A stretch of 64,000 bases of DNA, taken from positions 869,401-933,400 of the forward strand of contig CP143625.1 in NCBI GenBank assembly GCA_036362785.1. Direction: 5' to 3'. Made by a program: the position numbers and the translations under genes. The number at the start of each line of letters is the position of its first letter. Position 1 is the first letter of the stretch. This document shows, piece by piece, positions 1-8,151 of the stretch. The notes under the pieces were generated by a model, which saw only the letters and a list, made by a program, of their open reading frames with translations, was not told where the DNA came from and made no database searches. Source of the DNA: a beta proteobacterium MWH-UniP1. Its GTDB lineage: Bacteria; Pseudomonadota; Gammaproteobacteria; Burkholderiales; Burkholderiaceae_A.

Positions 1-185
1 CGGACTTGGCCCCCGCCATTGCGGGACAAGACCAGCATCGCCTTCGCTCCAAACTTTTCGCATACAAGTACCGTCCCGGTGCCCCAAGCCTAATGGTGGA
101 GGAGGCTCGCCGGCTCTCAGATCGCGAGATTGAGGAGCTTGCAGCCCTTTTTTCGAGCCCCGAGCATCTCGTCTCCCGGCCCTAA
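1..185 (+). CDS. c-type cytochrome, C-terminal fragment (5' end outside window)
   Basis: The open frame, read in codons starting at base 3, runs to a TAA at 183-185 and encodes the last 60 residues of a protein. The pattern is that of the C-terminal half of a class I cytochrome c. It has P-x-I-A-G-Q, then a helix with L-R-S-K-L-F-A-Y-K-Y-R-P-G, then a Met that could be the distal heme ligand (S-L-M-V-E-E-A) and the closing helix L-S-D-R-E-I-E-E-L-A-A-L-F. The CxxCH heme site would lie upstream of the window, so class and partner cannot be decided. It stands next to another cytochrome operon on the opposite strand and is separated from it by a hairpin terminator. Confidence 0.7.
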   Translation, partial: DLAPAIAGQDQHRLRSKLFAYKYRPGAPSLMVEEARRLSDREIEELAALFSSPEHLVSRP

Positions 186-209
186 CGGCGGGCTTTAGAA
201 AACCAAAAT

Positions 210-238
210 GCCTGAACCCCAGATTATGGGGTTCAGGC
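210..238 (-). terminator. Rho-independent terminator between convergent cytochrome genes
   Basis: A perfect 11-bp stem (GCCTGAACCCC at 210-220, its complement at 228-238) encloses a 7-base loop. Read on the minus strand the stem is followed by ATTTTGGTTTT, a T-rich tail, so it mainly ends the minus-strand cytochrome b561 operon. It may also act on the plus-strand cytochrome. Confidence 0.8.
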
Positions 239-261
239 CTTAAATCGCTAGGTTTGACGGT

Positions 262-942
262 TTAGATGGTGATGAGCCGCAGTTGGATTGCCCAAAAGTA
301 GCCGATCGCCAGGATCATGGCCAGTCCCAGCCACCAGAAGGTGCGGCGGATACCCTCGGATGCATCGCCGATCTTATAGCCACTGATCATTGATTTAATC
401 AGGTTCTCTTTGTGGGTAAAGCTTGAAAACAGCACCCCGGTGACATGCACACCGATCACCAGCAACAACAGATTGGCGAGTACCTCGTGAACCTCTTCGA
501 AGAATTCCTCTTGAAACCCGCCATCCAGCATGATTCCAGATGTGGCCACGCCAATCACCAGAGATAAGATCACAATCACATCCAGGGCACCAAGCGGGTT
601 GTGTCCCACCGTGTGAATCGGTTTTTTGGTAATCAACCCCTTCACATACGCGATGACGCGCTTCGGGCTTGGCACAAATGAGCTAAACCGTGCGTGCCGG
701 GTGCCGATAATTCCCCAAATGATGCGAAAGGCGACCAGCCCAAGCATGGTGTAGCCACACGTGTTGTGAACGATGCGCAGGCTTTCCATGTCCTGAGTGA
801 TCATGGCCCCGGCAAAGCAGACGGCGAGTGTCCAGTGGAATATCCGGGTGGGGAAGTCCCACACCAGAATTGCCTTGGGTGTTTTCTTTTTAAGAGAACC
901 CTCAGCGCTTTGGGCATCGATTGTGGTCAAGGAATTATTCAT
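262..942 (-). CDS. Cytochrome b561-family membrane protein
   Basis: A 226-residue membrane b-type cytochrome of the Ni/Fe-hydrogenase-type/b561 family. Four hydrophobic segments carry histidines placed as heme ligands: H36 (FHW), H59 (VHN), H152 (VHEV) and H166 (GVHVTG). In this family such proteins take electrons from the quinone pool and pass them to periplasmic cytochromes. The start codon overlaps the stop of the upstream diheme cytochrome gene by four bases (ATGA), so the two are translationally coupled. The set SHP, diheme cytochrome and b561 is a known gene association; by inference this protein is the membrane electron donor for the other two. Confidence 0.85.
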   Translation of the reverse strand: MNNSLTTIDAQSAEGSLKKKTPKAILVWDFPTRIFHWTLAVCFAGAMITQDMESLRIVHNTCGYTMLGLVAFRIIWGIIGTRHARFSSFVPSPKRVIAYVKGLITKKPIHTVGHNPLGALDVIVILSLVIGVATSGIMLDGGFQEEFFEEVHEVLANLLLLVIGVHVTGVLFSSFTHKENLIKSMISGYKIGDASEGIRRTFWWLGLAMILAIGYFWAIQLRLITI

Positions 943-1409
943 TTCGGAATCCTTACGTTATCTTCTTCAAAATCACCCTTGGCAGCGGTGGTGTGACAGG
1001 CGGCGCAATTCGCGGCGCTTTTAATCGCGGCGCGTTGGTACACATTGGGCTGAATTTCTTTGTGTTTGCGCAGGAACCACTCCGTGGTGGTGAGCCGATC
1101 CTCTTTTGACGATTGCACTACCCGCTTATAAGTCCCGGCGTGTTGGTTTAGCCACTGACTGATTTCCTTTACTTGAGTGTCATCCAGGCTGGCATCGGTA
1201 CCGTAGTGGTTCGATAGCGAGTTCATGACCCGACCCCAGGCCGGTTTGGATAGAAACCCAGGGGGGTATGCCATGTGGCAGGTGCCGCACTCTTGTTTAT
1301 AGATGGTCAGCATCTGCGTTTCCGGCATCATGGGTTTGCCCGCGTAAGCGGCCGTGCTGGCCACGACTGCGACCGCAAAGGCCAGGGATTTGGTAACTGA
1401 GTTCATCAT
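939..1409 (-). CDS. Diheme cytochrome c (DHC family)
   Basis: A periplasmic diheme cytochrome c of 156 residues with a signal peptide ending near AYA-G (residues 21-24). Two heme sites are visible: CGTCH at 41-45 and CAACH at 135-139. Spacing and length fit the DHC family, whose Rhodobacter sphaeroides member interacts with SHP. The start at 1409 (second ATG at 1406) is preferred over the upstream open frame because GGAG lies 5-9 bases before it and the signal peptide begins there. It sits 20 bases after the SHP-like gene and is coupled to the b561 gene by a four-base overlap. The predicted role is electron relay from membrane b561 to the SHP-type cytochrome. Confidence 0.88.
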   Translation of the reverse strand: MMNSVTKSLAFAVAVVASTAAYAGKPMMPETQMLTIYKQECGTCHMAYPPGFLSKPAWGRVMNSLSNHYGTDASLDDTQVKEISQWLNQHAGTYKRVVQSSKEDRLTTTEWFLRKHKEIQPNVYQRAAIKSAANCAACHTTAAKGDFEEDNVRIPK

Positions 1410-1429
1410 GAATCTCCGAAGGTGTTGAT

Positions 1430-1846
1430 TTATTTTTTGACACTCATCACATAGGCGATGAAGTCGGCTTTCTCCTGGGCGGAGCATTCCCGGCCAACGA
1501 CGTCGTTGCAATTGCGACGGAACCATTTGTTCACTTTTGCAGTGTCAGTGAAGGCTTTCGGGTTGGCGCTCGGGGCGAGGGGCTCGATAGCTTTCCCGGT
1601 TGAACTATGCTTTCCTTGGGCCATGGGGTTACTGTTGTGGCACGAAGCGCAGCTCAGATCTTTGCCGTGTTTGGCGTTATAAAAGGTCTTGCCGCGTTCG
1701 ATATCACCGGGCTTTCCGGCGGCGGTGCTCCACTGGGACAGTTGGGCCGCAGGCGTGGTGTCGGCGGCGCTAGCGGTGACGGCGGCCAATAGCATTCCGG
1801 CGCTAAGAATTAGGCGTACGGGTAGGGACTTTGGGATGCGAATCAT
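1430..1846 (-). CDS. shp: SHP-type (sphaeroides heme protein) monoheme cytochrome c, DUF1924 family
   Basis: A 138-residue exported cytochrome c with signal peptide cleavage near ASA-A (residue 27). The heme site is CASCH at 66-70. The C-terminal half carries the SHP hallmark R-R-N-C-N at 110-114, followed by G-R-E-C (118-121) and E-K-A-D-F-I. In studied SHP the Asn before this Cys is a displaceable heme ligand, and the protein binds oxygen, NO and other small ligands; a disulfide between the two cysteines is also known. N112, C113 and C121 keep that layout here. It is the first gene of a three-gene minus-strand operon with the diheme cytochrome and cytochrome b561. The physiological role of SHP is unsettled; a link to NO or oxygen chemistry fits this denitrifier. 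Confidence 0.85.
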   Translation of the reverse strand: MIRIPKSLPVRLILSAGMLLAAVTASAADTTPAAQLSQWSTAAGKPGDIERGKTFYNAKHGKDLSCASCHNSNPMAQGKHSSTGKAIEPLAPSANPKAFTDTAKVNKWFRRNCNDVVGRECSAQEKADFIAYVMSVKK

Positions 1847-1982
1847 GATGATTTCTCCATGCGGTTAAAAAGAACACAGGCGCAGTATGGGAAATCCATG
1901 ATTGATGGAACCTGAAGGGCTCATTCATCTTGCGTTCAGCCGGCGTGGATAAGACTGCAAACCTTCTATAGGAGTTTTGAAC

Positions 1983-2339
1983 ATGAACAAAACCGCACTT
2001 AAATCTGCGCTGCTGGCCCTTGGGCTTGGCTTTGTTACCCTCACGACCCAGCCTGTGCTTGCTGCAGCCGATCACGCACGGGCAAGGCAGGCCCTGCAAT
2101 CTGGCGAAATCCTGCCCTTGGATAAGATTCTGGCCAAGGTGTCGGCGTCACAGCCCGGGCAAATCCTAGAGGTCGAGTTGGACGACGAGCGCGCCAAAGA
2201 TGGAAAGATCTGGGTCTACGAAATCAAGGGCGTAGCCCCCGATGGCAGGCTTTTTAAAATGAAAGTCGATGCGCGCACAGCGGAGATCTTAGAATCGCGC
2301 TCCAAGCCCCGTGAGCGCCAGTCGCCTGCCGCCAGGTAG
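1983..2339 (+). CDS. PepSY-domain periplasmic protein
   Basis: A 118-residue exported protein: signal peptide to about A28 (TTQPVLAAA), then one PepSY domain with the typical L-D-K-I-L-A, V-E-L-D-D and W-V-Y-E-I-K-G segments and a final K-V-D-A-R-T-A-E-I-L-E. The start at 1983 is chosen because GGAG lies eight bases upstream; an in-frame TTG at 1977 is unlikely. PepSY proteins next to PhoPQ-like systems are common in proteobacteria and are thought to modulate signalling or bind ligands or metals. It is divergent from the SHP operon and 41 bases before the response regulator, so it is probably co-transcribed with the two-component genes. Confidence 0.8.
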   Translation: MNKTALKSALLALGLGFVTLTTQPVLAAADHARARQALQSGEILPLDKILAKVSASQPGQILEVELDDERAKDGKIWVYEIKGVAPDGRLFKMKVDARTAEILESRSKPRERQSPAAR

Positions 2340-2380
2340 CGGCATAATCAAACCTTGTTTACCCAAGAAACCAGACTCTT

Positions 2381-3055
2381 ATGCGCATATTGGTTGTCGA
2401 AGATGAACCGACTCTAGGGCGGCAGCTTCAGACTGCATTCCAAGAGCAGGGCTATGCGGTCGATCTTGCGGTCAATGGCCAAGATGCACTTCACATGGGG
2501 CTTGAGGAATCGTTAGATGCCGCGATTCTTGATCTAGGGCTACCCATGCTAGATGGCTTATCGGTGTTAAAGGGCTGGCGGGCGGCTGGTCGAAATATGC
2601 CGGTCATCATTTTGACGGCGCGAGACAGCTGGAGTGACAAGGTGGGTGGAATTGATGCTGGGGCTGACGACTATGTTGCCAAGCCGTTTCACATGGAAGA
2701 GTTGTTGGCCAGATTGCGTGGCGTGATACGGCGTTCGGTAGGCAACCCAACACCGGTATTGGTGTGGCGAAATGTCAGGCTTGATACCGTGGGCGGACGG
2801 GTGAGTGTTGATGGCCAGCCTGTAACCCTGACTGCCCATGAATTCAAGATCTTGTCGTGGTTGATGCATCACCCCAAAGAAGTCGCAAGCCGAACAACGC
2901 TATCCGAGCACATTTATTCCTACAACGACGACCCGGATTCCAACACGATCGAAGTCTTTGTGGCGCGTCTTCGAAAGAAAATGCCCGCTGGCATGATTGA
3001 AACCGTTCGCGGCTTGGGCTATCGGCTCGGCGATTCAGAAGCGACTCTTGGGTAA
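2381..3055 (+). CDS. OmpR/PhoP-family response regulator
   Basis: A two-domain response regulator of 224 residues. The receiver domain (1-115) has the acidic pocket E7-D8, phospho-acceptor D51, T79 and K101. The C-terminal winged-helix DNA-binding domain (about 125-220) ends in the usual I-E-V-F-V-A-R-L-R-K-K-M and V-R-G-L-G-Y-R-L. It lies between the PepSY gene and the sensor kinase, with which it almost touches. The signal and targets cannot be read from sequence; the kinase resembles PhoQ, so a membrane or cation signal is possible. Confidence 0.92.
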   Translation: MRILVVEDEPTLGRQLQTAFQEQGYAVDLAVNGQDALHMGLEESLDAAILDLGLPMLDGLSVLKGWRAAGRNMPVIILTARDSWSDKVGGIDAGADDYVAKPFHMEELLARLRGVIRRSVGNPTPVLVWRNVRLDTVGGRVSVDGQPVTLTAHEFKILSWLMHHPKEVASRTTLSEHIYSYNDDPDSNTIEVFVARLRKKMPAGMIETVRGLGYRLGDSEATLG

Positions 3056-3065
3056 TAAGGTGATC

Positions 3066-4451
3066 ATGGCCTGGGGCCAGTGGACAGGCTCTCTGCGCGC
3101 CCGGCTTAGCGCGATTAGTCTTGTTGCCATTGTGGCGACATTGTTTGTGGCCCATCAAGTGCTGACCGGGCTCTTTGAGCGTCAAGTCACCGCGCAGTTT
3201 CAATCGACCTTAAAGGTAACGCTAGATCAGCTCGCAGGCGGGTTAAGTGTTGACTCTGCCACGCAACGTGTCACGCTTAGAGAGCCCCAGGGGGATCCCC
3301 GCTGGAGCAAGCCCTATTCGGGAATGTATTGGCAAATCAGTTCAACGGAAGCGGTTATTCCCGGTGGTCTTCAGCGATCCCGTTCACTCTGGGACTATAA
3401 GTTGTCCTTGTTGGGGGATTCCTTGGCCGATGGCGCTGTCCATGTTCACCAGGTCACCGGCCCCAATCAGCAGCTCGTCATGGCACTTGAGCGCACGGTT
3501 CAGCTGGAGCTTGACCGTGATTCTGCACAGATTCGCTTGATTGCTGCCGCGGATATGAAACCGCTACAGGCGTCTATTCAAGAGTTCAACCAAACGGTGG
3601 TGCTGTATTTGGTGATCTTGGCTGCGGTCTTGGCTGCGGTGTTAATGGCGCAACTTGTCGTTGGGCTTTCCCCTTTAAAACGGCTCAATCTGGAGCTAAC
3701 GAGACTGCGAGAGGGCCGCTCAGACCGGTTAGAGGGAAAATTTCCGGCTGAAATCGAACCCCTTGCCGAAAACTTCAACCAGGTCTTATCGGACTACACC
3801 CGACATGTCGAGCGGGCGAGAACCTTATCCGGAAATTTAGCCCATGCCGTAAAAACGCCTTTGGCCGTCATGTCTAACTCGGCGACAGATGCCTCGGTCT
3901 CGGAACAAACACTTCGAGACACCGTGAAGAAGTACAGCGAATTGGCCCAGAGCCAAGTGAATTGGCATTTAAAACGGTCCCGTATGGCGGCGGATGTGCG
4001 TGTGCATCGCCAGCCCGTGGAGGTAGCTCCGGTCGTGGAAGATGTGTTCAAAGTGATGCGTCGTGCCTTTGCAGAAAAGAATCTTACATTTGAGATTCAG
4101 TTGATCGATGGCCCTGTGTATTTCAAAGGGGAGTCACAAGATCTACTGGAAATTCTTGGTAATCTGATCGAAAACGCTGCAAAGTGGGCCCGCAAGCAAG
4201 TCTTGGTCACTGTTCAGCGAGAGGGAAATAACGTTGTGCTTGCGATTGGGGATGACGGCCCAGGGGTTGATCCGGCAAAGTATTCCGAGATATTCAAGCG
4301 TGGTGTTCGAATGGATGAGCAGGCACCCGGATCAGGGCTTGGTCTGGCGATCGTCTCGGAGTTAGTAGAACTCTATAGCGGCCATCTCAATCTCTCTGTC
4401 TCCACTCTGGGTGGGCTCTTGGTAAGACTCACGCTTCCGCAAGACATGTGA
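3066..4451 (+). CDS. PhoQ-like sensor histidine kinase
   Basis: A membrane histidine kinase of 461 residues from the ATG at 3066, which has AAGG at 3056-3059. An open frame extends upstream into the regulator gene, but the body of the protein starts here. Two membrane segments (about 13-37 and 178-200) flank a periplasmic sensor domain. A HAMP-like linker leads to the H-box L-A-H-A-V-K-T-P-L with H260, a PhoQ-type sequence. The ATPase domain shows N-L-I-E-N-A-A-K-W-A, G-D-D-G-P-G-V and G-S-G-L-G-L-A-I-V. It forms a pair with the response regulator just upstream. Confidence 0.9.
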   Translation: MAWGQWTGSLRARLSAISLVAIVATLFVAHQVLTGLFERQVTAQFQSTLKVTLDQLAGGLSVDSATQRVTLREPQGDPRWSKPYSGMYWQISSTEAVIPGGLQRSRSLWDYKLSLLGDSLADGAVHVHQVTGPNQQLVMALERTVQLELDRDSAQIRLIAAADMKPLQASIQEFNQTVVLYLVILAAVLAAVLMAQLVVGLSPLKRLNLELTRLREGRSDRLEGKFPAEIEPLAENFNQVLSDYTRHVERARTLSGNLAHAVKTPLAVMSNSATDASVSEQTLRDTVKKYSELAQSQVNWHLKRSRMAADVRVHRQPVEVAPVVEDVFKVMRRAFAEKNLTFEIQLIDGPVYFKGESQDLLEILGNLIENAAKWARKQVLVTVQREGNNVVLAIGDDGPGVDPAKYSEIFKRGVRMDEQAPGSGLGLAIVSELVELYSGHLNLSVSTLGGLLVRLTLPQDM

Positions 4452-4494
4452 GCTGGGTTTTTAAAACAGTGTGGTTGTGCGGCAGATCAAACCG

Positions 4495-5673
4495 CTACCA
4501 CTTTTTCAGCAAGCCCACTAACGCAATCAGGCTAAATGTAGCGCTTGCATAAAAAGTAAATGCCGGGCCGAGTTGGTCCCACAACAATCCCGCCACGCTG
4601 CTGGCAATCAGCATGGCAATGCCGCTCACCAGATAAAACAAACCAAAGGCGGTGCCACGCAGGTCTTCAGGTGCTGATGCGGCCACCATCGTGGCCAGCA
4701 GACCCTGGGTCATGCCCATATGAATTCCCCACAGCGCAACACCGGCCATAAGGGTGACCCAGTGATCGTCTGTGGCCAGCACAAGATCAGCAGCAATCAG
4801 CACCATTAAACCGATGGCAAGAAGTCTCTTGTGGCTCTTGCCGTCGGCGAGTCTGCCCCAGGGATAGGCGGTAATCGAATAAGCCAGATTCATCACCACC
4901 AGCACCAGTGGCACCAGGGCCAGGGCAACGCCAGCCTGTTGTGCGCGAAGAATAAGAAATGCCTCGCTAAAGCGCGCCAGCGTGAAGACGGCGCCCACAC
5001 CGACCACCCACCAATACGCTTTGCTGAGTTTTTTGAGATTTTCTTTGTGAATTGGGTTTTTCCGGGTCGTGTCGACCAGTCGCTGAGGTTCTTTCACACC
5101 GTAGAGCAGCAGACCAACAGATACAAAGGCGGGTACCGCTGCTACCCAGAAGATCAGTTGGAAGTTGTTGGTCCACAGCAGCATCAATATCACCGCCATG
5201 AGTGGCCCCACAAAACCACCAATGGTGTCGAGTGACTGGCGAAGACCGTAGGCCGCGCCGCGTATCTCGCTTGGGGTTAAGTCGGCCACCAAGGCATCCC
5301 GGGGTGCGCCTCGAATGCCCTTTCCCACGCGATCAAGCAGGCGTGCGGTGAGTACAAAACTAATGGTGGGGGCAATCGCAAACAGGGGTTTACTCAGTGC
5401 GCCCAGACCGTAGCCAATCACGGCCAGGCCTTTGCGTCTGCCCAGGTAGTCACTTAGGGTTCCGGAGAAAACCTTGGCAATCAGTGCGGTAGCTTCGGCA
5501 AGCCCTTCGATGACACCAACCACCAAGGCGCTGGCACCAAGTGCGCCCACCAAATAAAGGGGCAAGAGACTGTGGATCATCTCTGATGAGATGTCCATGA
5601 GCATGCTGACAAAGCCCAAGATCCAGATGCCCGCTGGAATTCTGTGTGGCGTAACACTTGGTGGCGGCATCAT
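4495..5673 (-). CDS. Major facilitator superfamily transporter
   Basis: A 392-residue integral membrane protein with about 12 hydrophobic segments. The loop between segments 2 and 3 has S-D-Y-L-G-R-R-K, the MFS motif A. A second characteristic stretch, R-L-L-D-R-V-G-K-G-I-R-G-A-P-R-D-A, follows around residue 110; it is typical of a proteobacterial MFS branch annotated as drug or unknown-substrate exporters. The gene is convergent to the sensor kinase and divergent from the nitronate monooxygenase. Substrate and direction cannot be told from the sequence. Two adjacent ATGs (5673 and 5670) are possible starts. Confidence 0.85.
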   Translation of the reverse strand: MMPPPSVTPHRIPAGIWILGFVSMLMDISSEMIHSLLPLYLVGALGASALVVGVIEGLAEATALIAKVFSGTLSDYLGRRKGLAVIGYGLGALSKPLFAIAPTISFVLTARLLDRVGKGIRGAPRDALVADLTPSEIRGAAYGLRQSLDTIGGFVGPLMAVILMLLWTNNFQLIFWVAAVPAFVSVGLLLYGVKEPQRLVDTTRKNPIHKENLKKLSKAYWWVVGVGAVFTLARFSEAFLILRAQQAGVALALVPLVLVVMNLAYSITAYPWGRLADGKSHKRLLAIGLMVLIAADLVLATDDHWVTLMAGVALWGIHMGMTQGLLATMVAASAPEDLRGTAFGLFYLVSGIAMLIASSVAGLLWDQLGPAFTFYASATFSLIALVGLLKKW

Positions 5674-5776
5674 GGGTGCTGGCGTGACAAATGACTGAAA
5701 AGAGTAGTGACCATGCGTTTTGTTGTATCAGGAGATAATGCCCTATCTGGGCAATCGATAGGGGTCGTTTTTCGTC

Positions 5777-6826
5777 ATGGCGTTTAATTTTGATCAATTA
5801 CGCGTTCCAGTAATCGCCGCGCCGATGGCGGGCGGTGTGAATACGCCAGCACTGGCTGCAGCAGTGGCAAACGCGGGCGGTGTGGGTAGTTTCGGTTTTG
5901 CCTACAACACGCCCGAAAAAATTGAGTCAGATTTGGTTGCGACTAGGCAACTGACATCAGGGCCCATTAACGCCAATTTCTTTGTGTTTTCGCCGGTGGT
6001 CATGCCCGAGGCCAAAGTGCAACAGGCCGCCTTAGCAGCGATTCGTGGGTTGCCATATGCCGACTTGTGCGATGTACAGATCCCGTCGCCGCCTTACTTT
6101 CCAGATCTAAATCAGCTTCTGGCGCCGATCTGGCGGCAGCGGCCAGACATTCTGACCTTTCACTTCGGAATTCCGTCGCCTGAAATTTTGCAGCAGGCCA
6201 AGTCGCTTGGTATTGCGACAGGAATTACGGCGACAAGCCTTGCCGAGGGCATGGCCATAGAGCGGGCTGGCGCTGATTTTGTTGTGGCCCAAGGCATCGA
6301 GGCCGGTGGGCATCGCGGAATATTCAATGTAAATGCCTCTGATGAAGAACTTGGAGTAGAGGCCTTGGTGTCTCAATTGGTCACAAAACTCTCGATACCA
6401 GTCGTGGCGGCCGGCGGTCTGATGGATGGCTGGGCGGTGCGGCGTGTACTGAATGCGGGGGCGCGTGCCGCGCAGTTGGGCACCGCGTTTCTGTGTTGTA
6501 CAGAGTCGGGTGCAAGTCCTGCACACAAGTCGTATCTGGTTCAACAGACCGAACGGAGCACAAGCCTAACTAAAATTTTTTCTGGACGACGTGCCCGAGG
6601 GATTAATAACGAATTCATGACCCAGATGCAGGGCAAAGCGTTGTTCCCTTTCCCGGTACAAAATACACTAACCGGGCCTATTCGGGCATTAGCTGTGAAG
6701 CGAAATGACGGCGAATATCAAAGCCTATGGGCGGGACAACATTACGCTTTAGTGCGCCCAATGCCAGCAGCTGAACTAATGGCCACGCTTGCCGGTGAAA
6801 TCAGCGGGTCTATACGACAGCGTTAA
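5777..6826 (+). CDS. Nitronate monooxygenase (2-nitropropane dioxygenase family)
   Basis: A 349-residue FMN-dependent TIM-barrel enzyme. It has the N-terminal P-V-I-A-A-P-M-A-G-G segment, the FMN-binding G-I-E-A-G-G-H-R-G at 173-181 and V-A-A-G-G-L-M-D-G, followed by A-Q-L-G-T-A-F. Family members oxidise alkyl nitronates such as propionate-3-nitronate to aldehyde and nitrite or nitrate; some relatives are enoyl reductases. Being next to nitrite-reduction genes may be coincidence. It is convergent to cbiX, with 34 bases between their stops. Confidence 0.85.
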   Translation: MAFNFDQLRVPVIAAPMAGGVNTPALAAAVANAGGVGSFGFAYNTPEKIESDLVATRQLTSGPINANFFVFSPVVMPEAKVQQAALAAIRGLPYADLCDVQIPSPPYFPDLNQLLAPIWRQRPDILTFHFGIPSPEILQQAKSLGIATGITATSLAEGMAIERAGADFVVAQGIEAGGHRGIFNVNASDEELGVEALVSQLVTKLSIPVVAAGGLMDGWAVRRVLNAGARAAQLGTAFLCCTESGASPAHKSYLVQQTERSTSLTKIFSGRRARGINNEFMTQMQGKALFPFPVQNTLTGPIRALAVKRNDGEYQSLWAGQHYALVRPMPAAELMATLAGEISGSIRQR

Positions 6827-6860
6827 GGTATTGAATGGATTGTTGATCTTTAACGGTCTT

Positions 6861-7220
6861 TTAAGACGCTGCCGCGTAGCGGGCAATTGCAGCTTGGGTG
6901 TAGGCCGCTTCACCGATTGCGGTTGCAACAGTGATCTCAATTCCCGGATGCTGGTTCTTGGCCTGAGCAACCAGCTCGGGCAAATCCTGTCGCAAGTGAG
7001 AGCCCGATGCCAAAAAGAGCGGCACGATCCGAATGGTTTGTGCGCCACGATCGACTAGGCTGGCGATTCCCTGGGCAAAGTCGGGCTGCATGGATTCAAG
7101 AAAGGCCAGGCCCACAGGCCCACTGGCCTCTTGTTCGGTCTGTTGAAGAATTGACTCAAAAGGCCGCTTCCAGTTTGGATCGCGCGACCCGTGAGCAAAT
7201 AATAAAATGCCGGTCGTCAT
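6861..7220 (-). CDS. cbiX: Sirohydrochlorin chelatase, short CbiX/SirB type
   Basis: A 119-residue single-domain chelatase, the short CbiX(S) form that must dimerise. Metal-site histidines are H10 (L-L-F-A-H-G-S-R-D) and H75 (P-L-F-L-A-S-G-S-H). It inserts Fe(II) (or Co(II)) into sirohydrochlorin; the iron product, siroheme, is the precursor of heme d1. It lies downstream of nirE on the same strand, so the pair makes siroheme for nitrite reductase. The dehydrogenase that turns precorrin-2 into sirohydrochlorin is not in the window and must be encoded elsewhere, or the step must be supplied by another enzyme. Confidence 0.87.
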   Translation of the reverse strand: MTTGILLFAHGSRDPNWKRPFESILQQTEQEASGPVGLAFLESMQPDFAQGIASLVDRGAQTIRIVPLFLASGSHLRQDLPELVAQAKNQHPGIEITVATAIGEAAYTQAAIARYAAAS

Positions 7221-7268
7221 GCCGTGAGCATACCGCGTTCTACACAGCGAAAGCGTGCCGTTTTATGG

Positions 7269-8099
7269 TCAGGCCAGGGCCTGAACTGCAGGTTTAATCG
7301 CGCCAAGCGTCTCGCGTAGGCGAACCACCTCACCGATCACAATCAGTGCCGGCGGTTTAATTTCCTCTTGGATGGCGATCTCGGGCAATGTCTTGATGTT
7401 CCCCGCCACGCAACGCTCTGCATCGGTGGTGGCCCGCTCAACCAGGGCCGCAGGTGTGTCTGGGGAAAGGCCGTGGGCGATGAGTTGTTGACTGATGATG
7501 GGCAGTGTGCCAATTCCCATATAGATCACCACGGTTTGATTGGGCCGTGACAGTGTGTCCCAATCTAAATCGACTTGTTTATTTTCGCGCAGATGCCCAG
7601 TAGCAAAGATCAGGGACCGGGAATGATCGCGGTGTGTGAGTGGGATTCCAACCGAGGCGGCTGCCCCCTGGGCAGAGGTAATGCCGGGAATCACGCAAAA
7701 GGGCACGCCGGCCTGGGCCAATACAGCAGCCTCTTCACCACCGCGGCCAAAGATGTAACCGTCGCCACCTTTTAATCGAATCACATCCCGGCCGGATCGG
7801 GCCAGGGCCACCAAGGTGTCGCAGATTTTTTCTTGGGGCATGGAGTGGCGTGAAGACTCTTTGCCCACATAAATGAGCTCTGCACTCTGGGGAAGGAACT
7901 TCATGACCTCTTGGCTGACCAGATGATCGTAGAGCACGACTTGAGCGGACTGGAGTGCGCGATACGCTTTTAGCGTGAGTAAATCTGGGTCACCGGGGCC
8001 GGCACCGATCAGCGTGACGGTGCCCACTCGGCCGGGTCTGCCACTTGACGATTCAGATCCGGAAAATTCGCGGATTAGTCCGTTATCTCGCACGTTCAT
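7269..8099 (-). CDS. nirE: Uroporphyrinogen-III C-methyltransferase for heme d1 synthesis
   Basis: A SAM-dependent methyltransferase of the SUMT (CobA/NirE) family, 276 residues from the ATG at 8099. An in-frame GTG at 8111 is less likely because GGGG-AAAGAG directly precedes the ATG. Family motifs are visible: the N-terminal G-A-G-P-G-D-P-D-L-L-T, then V-L-Y-D-H-L-V, R-L-K-G-G-D-G-Y-I-F-G-R-G-G-E-E and P-G-I-T-S-A. It makes precorrin-2 from uroporphyrinogen III by two methylations at C2 and C7. The symbol nirE rather than cobA rests on its place, divergent from the nirC-nirN operon. It has no CysG-like dehydrogenase domain. Confidence 0.9.
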   Translation of the reverse strand: MNVRDNGLIREFSGSESSSGRPGRVGTVTLIGAGPGDPDLLTLKAYRALQSAQVVLYDHLVSQEVMKFLPQSAELIYVGKESSRHSMPQEKICDTLVALARSGRDVIRLKGGDGYIFGRGGEEAAVLAQAGVPFCVIPGITSAQGAAASVGIPLTHRDHSRSLIFATGHLRENKQVDLDWDTLSRPNQTVVIYMGIGTLPIISQQLIAHGLSPDTPAALVERATTDAERCVAGNIKTLPEIAIQEEIKPPALIVIGEVVRLRETLGAIKPAVQALA

Positions 8100-8151
8100 C
8101 TCTTTCCCCACAAAAATTGATGGAAGTCATTTTCTGGTGGTAATGTCCCAA

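Noticed and set aside
5777..6826. Nitronate monooxygenase as part of the nitrite-reduction pathway
   Set aside because: It is only adjacent and convergent to cbiX, has its own promoter region and belongs to a broad family found in many contexts.
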